The notes under the pieces were generated by a model. The model did not search any database and had not been told where the DNA came from. It saw nothing but the letters and a program-made list of their open reading frames with translations. From positions 1 through 11,283 of the forward strand of contig QIIJ01000126.1 in assembly GCA_003232595.1 (NCBI GenBank): 11,283 nt of DNA, given 5' to 3'. This DNA comes from Aurantimonadaceae bacterium. Lineage in GTDB: Bacteria > Pseudomonadota > Alphaproteobacteria > Rhizobiales > Rhizobiaceae. The position numbers and the translations under genes are program-made. Shown in pieces: positions 1 to 5,454 of this stretch; the first letter of the stretch is position 1, and every line of letters starts with the position of its first letter.

Positions 1-761
1 ATTAACGTATCGGCAATCTCCGGGTAACGCTTTGCTTCTTCTATGGTCGCCGTCGGTTCACCAAGATATTCTATGACAAATCCTGTATTGATGAGGAGAT
101 TAATCCAGCCTGAAAGGGTTCGGTGGAATCTGGGGACCTTGAACAGATCGGCAATATCCGCACCATTTCTAACAGCACTACCGAAGGTCCACTCCTCAAT
201 GTTTCCATCAAGTTCGACAAAATAATCAGCCAGCTCGACAGCGTAGTCGTTGCCATTCTCGTCGCGAAGTGGCCTTCTGTGCGGAGGCGCAAAACAAGGG
301 TGCAGAATTGAAAACTGAAAAAAACCACCGGAACGGACCACCCTGAAGGCTTCAGCCAGTGCGATATCATGATTGGCAATATCCATCATGCACATAAAGG
401 CAGTGGCAAAATCAAATTGCCCGCCCTCGAAAGGAAGTGCTGTCGCATCCGCAACAGTATAGGAAATCCCCAATGGTTTTTTGGCCTCAAATTCCATTGC
501 ATGGCGAATAAATGTGGGGGCAACATCAATTGCTTCAATTTTACCGCCAAGTTCCGCCAGCTTGCGGGTATTGCTGCCTTCACCGCACCCGATATCTAAC
601 CCTGAAAGGCCGGATATCGCCGGTAAACATATTAAAAACGAAGGTGTGTTGTGCCTATCGCGATAAACATCATGTCCTGCCCGGGTAAGCTTGGTCCAGG
701 TTTCAGCATTACCCTCCCAGTGCCGGGCCACCTGGGAAGTTGTCGTCGCATAATCCGCCAT
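1..761 (-). CDS. SAM-dependent class I methyltransferase, partial (3' end outside window)
   Basis: The reading frame is open from the ATG at 761 to the left edge (253 codons seen), so the C-terminus is missing. Residues 54-62 read GLDIGCGEG, the glycine-rich motif I that binds S-adenosylmethionine. An acidic residue follows at the end of strand 2 (EAIDVAP, 76-82), and ADATALPF (104-111) matches the motif II region of the UbiE/BioC-like Methyltransf_11/25 group. The stretch after 140 (VVRSGGFFQFSILHPC) is the usual beta-strand after motif III. A GAAGGG ribosome-binding site (771-776) lies 9 nt before the ATG, which fixes the start. The substrate cannot be told from sequence; small-molecule or quinone-like substrates are typical of this fold. 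It lies 218 bp downstream of rpoH on the same strand and has its own TATAAT-like -10 element, so it may be transcribed alone. No motif is missing in the visible part. Confidence 0.88.
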   Translation of the reverse strand, partial: MADYATTTSQVARHWEGNAETWTKLTRAGHDVYRDRHNTPSFLICLPAISGLSGLDIGCGEGSNTRKLAELGGKIEAIDVAPTFIRHAMEFEAKKPLGISYTVADATALPFEGGQFDFATAFMCMMDIANHDIALAEAFRVVRSGGFFQFSILHPCFAPPHRRPLRDENGNDYAVELADYFVELDGNIEEWTFGSAVRNGADIADLFKVPRFHRTLSGWINLLINTGFVIEYLGEPTATIEEAKRYPEIADTL

Positions 762-810
762 AGTACGTGACCCTTCGGCAAATTCTTTGTATAAAACCCT
801 TTGCCTGCAG

Positions 811-816
811 ATTATA
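811..816 (-). promoter_or_regulatory. Candidate -10 element of the methyltransferase gene
   Basis: Read on the minus strand this is a perfect TATAAT, 50 nt before the ATG at 761, giving a leader of about 40 nt. No convincing -35 hexamer is found 16-18 nt upstream, so the assignment rests on the -10 alone. Confidence 0.35.
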
Positions 817-885
817 GCCCGCAAAACATATTATTACATACATACTTTCATTGAGTCCCGGACGCCTGATAACAAAATCAAGTCA

Positions 886-911
886 ATATTGGCCCGTTTA
901 CGGTCCAATAT
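886..911 (-). terminator. Hairpin downstream of rpoH, possible terminator
   Basis: A dyad with arms ATATTGG and CCAATAT, one mismatch, then CCG/CGG around a TTTA loop. It lies about 69 nt past the rpoH stop. On the minus strand it is followed by a T-rich but interrupted stretch (TGACTTGATTTTG), so it is not a textbook intrinsic terminator. It could instead be a protein-binding dyad between rpoH and the methyltransferase. Confidence 0.4.
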
Positions 912-979
912 ACAATTCTCATTTGTTTTTGGCTATTGTATTGCGTCCTTGCGCTTGGTCGCACCGTGCACGAATTAAA

Positions 980-1885
980 TCAAAACCCTTCAATCCGGGC
1001 CGCTGGCTTGGCCAGTTCCTTTGCTGCTGCAACCATTTGTTTTTGTACTTTTTCGAAGGCTCGGACTTCAATCTGCCTGACCCTTTCGCGCGAAATATTG
1101 AACTCGCCCGAGAGTTCTTCAAGTGTCATCGGATCTTCGGAAAGACGTCTTGCCTCGAATATCCGCTGTTCACGTTCATTCAGCACACCGAGCGCCTCGT
1201 GCAGCATTTCGCGGCGGGTTTCGAGCTCATCCTGCTTGATCAGGGTGGTTTCCTGGCTTTCGCTGTCATCGACCAGCCAGTCCTGCCACTGGCCCGATTC
1301 GCCCTCAGCTGAACGCAGCGGTGCATTGAGTGAGGCATCGCCCGAAAGGCGCTGGTTCATCGAACGCACTTCTTCTTCAGATACGCCCAGTGTCTTGGCG
1401 ATCTTTTCGACATGCTCATGTTTAAGCTCACCGCCTTCGATGGCCTTGATCTTGCCCTTGAGCTTGCGCAGATTAAAGAACAACCGCTTTTGATTGGCAG
1501 TGGTTCCCATCTTGACCAGGCTCCACGAACGCAACACATATTCCTGAATGGAGGCCTTGATCCACCACATCGCATAGGTCGCAAGGCGAAAGCCTTTTTC
1601 CGGGTCGAATTTTTTTACCGCCTGCATAAGACCCACATTGCCCTCGGAGATCACTTCGCCGACAGGGAGCCCGTAGCCACGATAGCCCATGGCGATCTTC
1701 GCCACCAGACGCAAATGGCTGGTTACAAGCTTGTGAGCAGCATCGCGGTCATCATGCTCAGCATAACGCTTGGCCAGCATATATTCCTGCTGCGGCTCAA
1801 GCATTGGAAATTTGCGGATTTCTTCCATGTAGCGGGAAATCCCGTCCTGCCCGGAAGTTACTGCGGGTAAATTTGATCCAGCCAT
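980..1885 (-). CDS. rpoH: RNA polymerase sigma-32 factor RpoH (heat-shock sigma)
   Basis: This is a 301-residue sigma-70-family factor that directs core RNA polymerase to heat-shock and related stress promoters. Region 1.2/2.1 starts at about residue 15. Region 2.4, which reads the -10 element, is at 101-116 (LATYAMWWIKASIQEY). QKRLFFNLR at 132-140 is the RpoH box that separates sigma-32 from sigma-70. Region 4.2 with its helix-turn-helix is at 254-280 (SRERVRQIEVRAFEKV). Length and motifs match alphaproteobacterial RpoH closely. I chose the ATG at 1885 over the in-frame TTG at 1921 because GGGAGGG (1893-1899) sits 7 nt before it and because family members begin just ahead of the LPAVTSG-like segment. 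The gene has its own promoter-like element and a hairpin in the leader. Many alphaproteobacteria carry two rpoH paralogues; which one this is cannot be decided here. Confidence 0.96.
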   Translation of the reverse strand: MAGSNLPAVTSGQDGISRYMEEIRKFPMLEPQQEYMLAKRYAEHDDRDAAHKLVTSHLRLVAKIAMGYRGYGLPVGEVISEGNVGLMQAVKKFDPEKGFRLATYAMWWIKASIQEYVLRSWSLVKMGTTANQKRLFFNLRKLKGKIKAIEGGELKHEHVEKIAKTLGVSEEEVRSMNQRLSGDASLNAPLRSAEGESGQWQDWLVDDSESQETTLIKQDELETRREMLHEALGVLNEREQRIFEARRLSEDPMTLEELSGEFNISRERVRQIEVRAFEKVQKQMVAAAKELAKPAARIEGF

Positions 1886-1892
1886 ATTACAA

Positions 1893-1899
1893 CCCTCCC
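1893..1899 (-). promoter_or_regulatory. Ribosome-binding site that decides the rpoH start
   Basis: GGGAGGG on the minus strand, 7 nt before the ATG at 1885. No comparable site precedes the alternative TTG at 1921. Confidence 0.8.
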
Positions 1900-1935
1900 T
1901 CGTGAATACACCTATTGCCAAAATTAGAGCAATCG

Positions 1936-1954
1936 AACCCGAAAATCGCGGGTT
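1936..1954 (-). promoter_or_regulatory. Hairpin in the rpoH leader
   Basis: Perfect 6-bp arms AACCCG and CGGGTT around a 7-nt loop, within the predicted rpoH 5' untranslated region and about 50-70 nt before the ATG. There is no following T-run, so it is not a terminator for rluD. A role in translational control of rpoH is conceivable but unproven. Confidence 0.4.
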
Positions 1955-1972
1955 AATCGTTGGTAGACGATA

Positions 1973-1978
1973 ATATAG
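1973..1978 (-). promoter_or_regulatory. Candidate -10 element of rpoH
   Basis: CTATAT on the minus strand, the preferred alphaproteobacterial -10 form, lies 87 nt before the rpoH ATG. The -35 region 15-18 nt upstream is poor (only a GTGA core), so a vegetative promoter with a weak -35 is the best reading. Confidence 0.4.
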
Positions 1979-2020
1979 GGGTAATTTTGGCTAAATCACG
2001 GAAATAATATTACAAATTCG

Positions 2021-3028
2021 TTAGATTGTTGAAAATTCAGCAATAACCCGCTGCAAGTCCGGCGGTGGCGGGGCGGAAAATTCAACATAATCGCCTTTGA
2101 TCGGGTGTGAGAAGCCCAGGCTTTCTGCGTGAAGCGCCTGCCGGTTAAGATCTGCAATCGCGCTTTTCAGCCCACCCGGAAGGATTTGCACTTTTGTCTG
2201 GAAATGCCGGCCATATTCCTGATCACCCACCAGCGGATGGCCGATATGGGAAAGGTGCACCCGAATCTGGTGAGTACGGCCTGTTTCCAGCACACATTCG
2301 ATCAGCGATGCCACCGGGTCGCGCGCCTCAGCCTCGCCAAAGATTTTGCGGATTGTAAAATGGGTGATTGCCTGTTTGGCATCCGCTTTATCATCATTGA
2401 CAACAGCGCGTTTCAACCGGTTTTTCGGATGGCGCCCCAGCGGTGCATCAATGCTACCCTTGTGACGCGCCGGCATGCCCCATGATATCGCCAGATATCG
2501 CCGGGACAGCGGACCGTTTCGACCGTGGTCTGCAAACTGCGCGGTCAACCCCTGATGGGCATCATAAGTCTTGGCAGCAACCATTACCCCGCTGGTTTGT
2601 TTATCCAGCCGGTGCACAATGCCCGGACGACGCACTCCGCCAATACCGGTAAGTTGTTTTCCACAATGAAACAGCAGTGCATTGACCAGAGTACCGGACC
2701 AGTTGCCGGGTGCCGGATGGACGACCATGCCGGCCGGTTTATTGATGACGATCAGATGATCATCTTCAAACAGCACATCAAGCACAATATCCTCAGCAAC
2801 AGGTTCAGCCTCTTGCGGCTCCGGCAGGGTAAATTCTATTACATCACCCGCTCTCAGTTTCTGGCTGGTACCGCGCGGTATCTTGCCATTGAGCAACACC
2901 TGGCCACCGCGCACCAGTGCCTGCACCCGTGCCCGCGAAAAATTATCGCCGGCATTGGCTGAAATATATTTGTCCAGCCGTATTCCATCGGCTTCATCCC
3001 CGGTATATAACTGTTTTTTCTCCACCAA
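2021..3028 (-). CDS. rluD: RluA-family 23S rRNA pseudouridine synthase (RluD-like)
   Basis: The enzyme isomerises uridine to pseudouridine in structured RNA; RluD of E. coli modifies helix 69 of 23S rRNA. Residues 11-50 form an N-terminal S4 RNA-binding domain (RLDKYISAN..SRARVQALVRGGQVLLNGK). HRLDKQTSG at 139-147 is the family signature, with Asp142 as the catalytic nucleophile. GRTHQIRVHL (250-259) and QALHAESLGFSHP (297-309) are further conserved RluA-family motifs. The length of 335 fits RluD/RluC. No ATG is available: an in-frame TAG lies two codons upstream, and the choice is TTG at 3028 or GTG at 3025. GGAAAGA (3036-3042) is 7 nt from the TTG and 10 nt from the GTG, so either could be used. 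The S4 domain starts within the first 15 residues, so little is missing. The exact target uridines cannot be read from sequence; RluC- or RluA-like specificity remains possible. Confidence 0.9.
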   Translation of the reverse strand: MVEKKQLYTGDEADGIRLDKYISANAGDNFSRARVQALVRGGQVLLNGKIPRGTSQKLRAGDVIEFTLPEPQEAEPVAEDIVLDVLFEDDHLIVINKPAGMVVHPAPGNWSGTLVNALLFHCGKQLTGIGGVRRPGIVHRLDKQTSGVMVAAKTYDAHQGLTAQFADHGRNGPLSRRYLAISWGMPARHKGSIDAPLGRHPKNRLKRAVVNDDKADAKQAITHFTIRKIFGEAEARDPVASLIECVLETGRTHQIRVHLSHIGHPLVGDQEYGRHFQTKVQILPGGLKSAIADLNRQALHAESLGFSHPIKGDYVEFSAPPPPDLQRVIAEFSTI

Positions 3029-3227
3029 GGGCTAATCTTTCCAAATCTGTCTCATTGATGCCTCAAATTTGCTTCAATCGACATTGCAACAAGTGGCCTT
3101 ATTGCGGTTTGTGTGCCGGTTGTCCACGAAATTTAGCCTTGCAAATAACCTGCCGCCGGGTAAGAAACTGCACCTGAAGGGCAACGCAATTTTCAACCCA
3201 CCATCCTCCACACTAAGGAATACTCGC

Positions 3228-3683
3228 ATGAAAAAAATCCTGATACTCGTCGCAATGGCTGTATCTCTGTCCGCCTGCGACAATGGCGCTGAACAAGCCG
3301 CTGCAGAGAAAGCTAAAACCGAGGCAGCCGCCAAAGCTGCAGCTGAGGTCAAAATGAAGGCTGAAGAGGCGGCTAAAATGAAGGCCGACGAGGCAGCTAA
3401 AATGAAAGCCGAAGAAGAGGCTAAAATGAAGGCCGACGAGGCGGCTAAAATGAAAGCCGAAGAGGAAGCCAAAATGAAGGCCGACGAAGCGACAAAAATG
3501 AAAGCCGAGGAAGAGGCTAAAATGAAGGCCGACGAAGCAGCTAAAATGAAGGCCGAAGAGGAAGCCAAAATGAAGGCCGACGAGGCAGCAAAAACCCCGG
3601 TAGAAAAAGCAGTTGATGCTGCAAGCGACGGTGTTGACAAGGCCAAGGGCGTTGTCGATGCGGTTAAGAAGGCGACTGAATAG
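3228..3683 (+). CDS. Octad-repeat (KMKAEE/KMKADE) lipoprotein, function unknown
   Basis: A 151-residue lipoprotein precursor. Residues 1-17 are a type II signal peptide with lipobox LSAC (Cys17 lipidated). Asp follows at mature position 2, which in enterobacteria favours retention in the inner membrane; whether this holds here is inference. Residues 18-41 are Ala/Lys/Glu-rich. Residues 42-121 are ten perfect-length 8-residue units of the form A-K-M-K-A-(E/D)-E, alternating KMKAEE and KMKADE, giving a 16-residue super-period. The tail (122-151) is amphipathic and Ala/Val/Lys-rich. Glu and Lys are spaced i/i+4 across units, as expected for a stable solitary helix, so a rigid periplasmic rod is likely. 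The ATG at 3228 is set by TAAGGAA (3214-3220), and longer upstream extensions would bury the signal peptide. It is followed by a strong terminator, so it is probably monocistronic. I do not recognise the family. Confidence 0.88.
   Translation: MKKILILVAMAVSLSACDNGAEQAAAEKAKTEAAAKAAAEVKMKAEEAAKMKADEAAKMKAEEEAKMKADEAAKMKAEEEAKMKADEATKMKAEEEAKMKADEAAKMKAEEEAKMKADEAAKTPVEKAVDAASDGVDKAKGVVDAVKKATE
3351..3590 (+). repeat. Ten tandem 24-bp coding repeats
   Basis: Ten contiguous in-frame 24-bp units, each starting AAAATGAA(G/A)GC. They differ at many third codon positions (AAG/AAA, GCT/GCC/GCA/GCG, GAA/GAG, GAC), while the encoded octad is nearly constant apart from a regular Glu/Asp alternation. 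The array is therefore not freshly amplified; the protein pattern has been kept while silent sites drifted. Unit-length gain or loss would keep the frame. Confidence 0.95.
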
Positions 3684-3714
3684 CTGCAATCCGCACCAAT
3701 CACCCTGAAACTGT

Positions 3715-3741
3715 GGCCTGCCGACAACAAATCGGCAGGCC
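3715..3741 (+). terminator. Intrinsic terminator of the lipoprotein gene
   Basis: Perfect 10-bp stem GGCCTGCCGA / TCGGCAGGCC with a 7-nt loop, followed by GAATTTTCTGTTT. It starts 31 nt after the stop codon. Confidence 0.85.
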
Positions 3742-3764
3742 GAATTTTCTGTTTGGCTTTCCTG

Positions 3765-3784
3765 TCCTGTTCAGTCTAACAGGA
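3765..3784 (+). other. Perfect inverted repeat before the small membrane protein gene
   Basis: Arms TCCTGTT and AACAGGA (7 bp each, 6-nt loop) followed by GTTTTG. The right arm contains most of the AGGAG at 3781-3785, the only strong ribosome-binding-like sequence in this gap, but it is 34 nt from the ATG at 3820 and no start codon sits at the right distance from it. It may be a protein-binding site or a second weak terminator. Confidence 0.4.
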
Positions 3785-3819
3785 GTTTTGACATTCCGGT
3801 TCAGGCTGAAAGACCTCAG

Positions 3820-4182
3820 ATGACAGACACCAATCAAATCGACGAAGACAAGCCACTTGATCCCGAAGTCGAAGAAATCCGGCGACGGATGGTACGACTT
3901 CTGGTCATTTCGATTGGTATTATGGTGGTTGGTTTGATGGCCGTATTCGGCGCCATATTTTACAAGATCAACCAGCCGGGGGAGCCGCAGGCGGCAGCAA
4001 AAGCGGACGCAGCACTCAAGAACCTCCAAATCAGGCTACCGGAGGGTGCCCGCCATGTTGCATCCGATCTTGATGGCGAACGGGTTCTGCTGACCATCGA
4101 ACTCACGAACGGTAGTCGCCAGTTGCTGGTCTATGATCTGGCAAATTCAAAGATTACTGGCCGGTATACCCTTGGCAATTAA
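3820..4182 (+). CDS. Small single-pass inner-membrane protein, DUF6476-like
   Basis: A 120-residue protein. Residues 1-25 are acidic and probably cytoplasmic, with an ERRRM-type basic edge (EEIRRRMVR). Residues 26-50 form one transmembrane helix (LLVISIGIMVVGLMAVFGAI). After a Pro/Ala linker, residues 66-120 make a small soluble domain of probable beta strands (LPEGARHVASDLDGERVLLTIEL...QLLVYDLANSKITGRYTLG), presumably periplasmic. The pattern acidic head, single helix, short beta tail resembles a small alphaproteobacterial family that I recall as DUF6476; this match is from memory. Function is unknown. The ATG at 3820 has only a weak upstream GAAAG, and no in-frame upstream start exists. The tail motif resembles part of a WD/PQQ-type strand pair, but is far too short to form a propeller. 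Confidence 0.8.
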   Translation: MTDTNQIDEDKPLDPEVEEIRRRMVRLLVISIGIMVVGLMAVFGAIFYKINQPGEPQAAAKADAALKNLQIRLPEGARHVASDLDGERVLLTIELTNGSRQLLVYDLANSKITGRYTLGN

Positions 4183-4208
4183 TCGATTTTTCCGCCGGCA
4201 GCGATAAC

Positions 4209-4224
4209 ATTCAAATAATTGAAT
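4209..4224. promoter_or_regulatory. Inverted repeat, candidate ArsR-family operator
   Basis: Perfect dyad ATTCAA-ATAA-TTGAAT in an AT-rich patch between the small membrane protein and the arsR-like gene. AT-rich TTCAA/TTGAA half-sites are common in ArsR/SmtB-family operators. It lies 27 bp upstream of the predicted -35 element. A lone half-site ATTCAA recurs at 4302-4307. Confidence 0.45.
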
Positions 4225-4249
4225 AATACAATAATTATACCTTCCAGCA

Positions 4250-4268
4250 GTTGATTACGCCGATCAAC
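4250..4268. promoter_or_regulatory. Inverted repeat overlapping the arsR-like promoter
   Basis: Perfect 6-bp arms GTTGAT and ATCAAC separated by 7 nt, covering the -35 hexamer and part of the spacer. The position is ideal for repression, so this is a second candidate operator for autoregulation. Confidence 0.45.
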
Positions 4269-4279
4269 AACCCTACAAT
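4251..4279 (+). promoter_or_regulatory. Predicted sigma-70-type promoter of the arsR-like gene
   Basis: TTGATT (4251-4256), a 17-nt spacer, then TACAAT (4274-4279). Transcription would start near 4286, leaving a leader of about 110 nt. Confidence 0.6.
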
Positions 4280-4385
4280 GAGCACTATCAGGGCTGCCCA
4301 AATTCAAATCCAGCCCAATGTCCCGCACAATTGATATCCAGCTGTTGCACAGTCGTTGTTCAATTGCGGGCAAGAATATCAGGTC

Positions 4386-4390
4386 AGGAG
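4386..4390 (+). promoter_or_regulatory. Ribosome-binding site that decides the arsR-like start
   Basis: AGGAG 8 nt before the ATG at 4399. The upstream in-frame ATG at 4318 has no such site and would add 27 residues not expected in the family. Confidence 0.75.
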
Positions 4391-4398
4391 CACAACTG

Positions 4399-4740
4399 AT
4401 GATGGAAAACATCAATCCGGTTTCCCATGAACCGCAAAACGGGCAAATGGAAGAAAATGCCCAGGAGGTGATCCGGGCAATGAAAGCAATGTCACATGAA
4501 GTGCGATTGATGTTGTTGTGGCAATTGTCCAGGGGTGAAAAAACTGTAACAGAACTGGCCGATCTGCTTGAGCTTGAACAATCGACCGTATCCCAGCAAC
4601 TGGCCCGGCTGCGCCTTGAAGGCATCGTCGAAGGCCGCCGTGAAGGCCGCACCATTCACTACCGCATTGACGATGCAAGGGTGCAAAACCTGATTGAAAT
4701 TATCTGCTCGATATACTGCACTTCAGGTATCGAGCAATAG
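4399..4740 (+). CDS. ArsR/SmtB-family winged-helix transcriptional regulator
   Basis: A 113-residue dimeric DNA-binding repressor of the ArsR type. Helices at 21-46 (AQEVIRAMKAMSHEVRLMLL) match the family's first helices. The helix-turn-helix spans 49-77 (TVTELADLLELEQSTVSQQL..), and the wing is GRREGRTIHYRI at 79-90. The ELCVCDL metal box of classic ArsR is absent: the equivalent helix reads ELADLLELE with no cysteine. Two cysteines, Cys103 and Cys107, sit in the last helix in C-x3-C spacing. They could serve in thiol or metal sensing, but this is inference; the general sequence is also like non-metal members such as NolR. The promoter and two dyads just upstream suggest autorepression. The next ORF starts after the stop codon with no room for a separate promoter, so a kinase-like partner may be co-transcribed. 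Confidence 0.9.
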   Translation: MMENINPVSHEPQNGQMEENAQEVIRAMKAMSHEVRLMLLWQLSRGEKTVTELADLLELEQSTVSQQLARLRLEGIVEGRREGRTIHYRIDDARVQNLIEIICSIYCTSGIEQ

Positions 4741-4793
4741 TCAGACATGATGCTGCGGTTTTCGCTGATTTCATCTATGGCGTTTCATCTACT

Positions 4794-5375
4794 GTGCTTA
4801 CCAACGATGCCGACAAACTTCGGGAACGGGGCGAAACAGTAATGGCGGCGGAACTGTCAGACATGGTGATGACAATGCGCAGCCACATAGAATTTGAGCT
4901 GGCACTCAGCCGAATTACCCAGGAGAGGGGACAACGAAAGAATGACGGCTTTCCAAACAGGGTGATTGGTGAAATCATCAAAACACTCAGCCGCATGCCA
5001 AAGGGTGAAAACCTGGGCTGGCAGATATCTGGTCCAGCAGACGTCAAGGTCACGGTCGATCCCGATGACCTGCGCAAACTTCTCGGCAATATCATCGAGA
5101 ACGCTGTCAAATGGACAAACATCATGGTTGTAATCACCGGAACGCAATCTGACAACAAGTTGATATTAACGATTGAAGATGATGGTGCGGGACTTGACCC
5201 TGCCCTGATCGACACCATTGTAGAGCGCGGCAAGCGCCATGATCAAAAAACCCCCGGAACCGGTATTGGCATGTCCCTGGTAAAGGAAATATGCACAATA
5301 TACGAAATAGGACTTTCCATTGAGAACCGCCAGTCTTCCGGCCTTTGCGTAACGCTTAATATTGATATTGCCTGA
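4794..5375 (+). CDS. Truncated PhoQ-like sensor kinase ORF: histidine-less dimerisation region plus ATPase domain (possible remnant)
   Basis: About 193 residues. Residues 1-45 resemble the second half of a PhoQ/FeuQ-type dimerisation domain (LTNDADKLRERG..). The ATPase domain follows: N box NIIENAVKW (about 99-107), G1 box DDGAGL, G2 box GTGIGMSL, with RGKRHDQKTPG before it as in PhoQ. ATP-binding motifs are thus intact. The sensor, membrane helices and HAMP are absent. Where the phospho-acceptor motif H-G-L-K-T-P should lie, the frame upstream of the GTG reads D-F-I-Y-G-V-S-S-T, so tyrosine may stand in for histidine. The frame is open back to 4698, inside the arsR-like gene. The only start is GTG at 4794, with no ribosome-binding site. 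It is either a decayed kinase, a product made by coupling to the upstream gene, or a specialised ATPase-only protein. I lean to a remnant. Confidence 0.6.
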   Translation: MLTNDADKLRERGETVMAAELSDMVMTMRSHIEFELALSRITQERGQRKNDGFPNRVIGEIIKTLSRMPKGENLGWQISGPADVKVTVDPDDLRKLLGNIIENAVKWTNIMVVITGTQSDNKLILTIEDDGAGLDPALIDTIVERGKRHDQKTPGTGIGMSLVKEICTIYEIGLSIENRQSSGLCVTLNIDIA

Positions 5376-5454
5376 AATACGGGCCTCACAGCATGCCCGG
5401 AAGGCGTGGTGCACACAGCCGCCCGACCGCTCCTTGTAAATTGACTAGAGCAAG

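Noticed and set aside
762..979. Small RNA or tRNA in the gap after rpoH
   Set aside because: No cloverleaf or clean promoter-terminator pair is visible; only a dyad and a -10-like element.
936..1493. Plus-strand ORF opposite rpoH
   Set aside because: Shadow of the strongly conserved rpoH reading frame on the other strand; no protein features or start signal.
1886..1921. Upstream in-frame TTG giving rpoH a 12-residue extension
   Set aside because: No ribosome-binding site, and the extension is not expected in the family; the ATG at 1885 has an excellent one.
3351..3590. Regular 24-bp repeats as a CRISPR array
   Set aside because: Units are contiguous with no unique spacers and encode an in-frame protein repeat.
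3074..3730. Minus-strand ORF of 218 codons across the octad-repeat gene
   Set aside because: It is the antisense of a low-complexity repeat, which keeps all frames open; it has no ribosome-binding site and no sensible composition, while the plus strand has a clear lipoprotein signal and start.
3788..3816. TTGACA at 3788-3793 as a -35 element
   Set aside because: There is no -10 sequence at 16-18 nt, and transcription would start inside the coding region.
4318..4398. Longer arsR-like protein from the ATG at 4318
   Set aside because: The 27 extra residues lack a ribosome-binding site and fall in the likely leader; AGGAG marks the ATG at 4399.
4179..4655. Minus-strand ORF across the arsR-like gene
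   Set aside because: The plus-strand winged-helix protein is clear; the minus frame has Ser/Arg-rich shadow composition.
5376..5454. Bidirectional terminator between the converging gene blocks
   Set aside because: Only a weak GC-rich stem with G-U pairs near 5391-5410 and no T-run on either strand.
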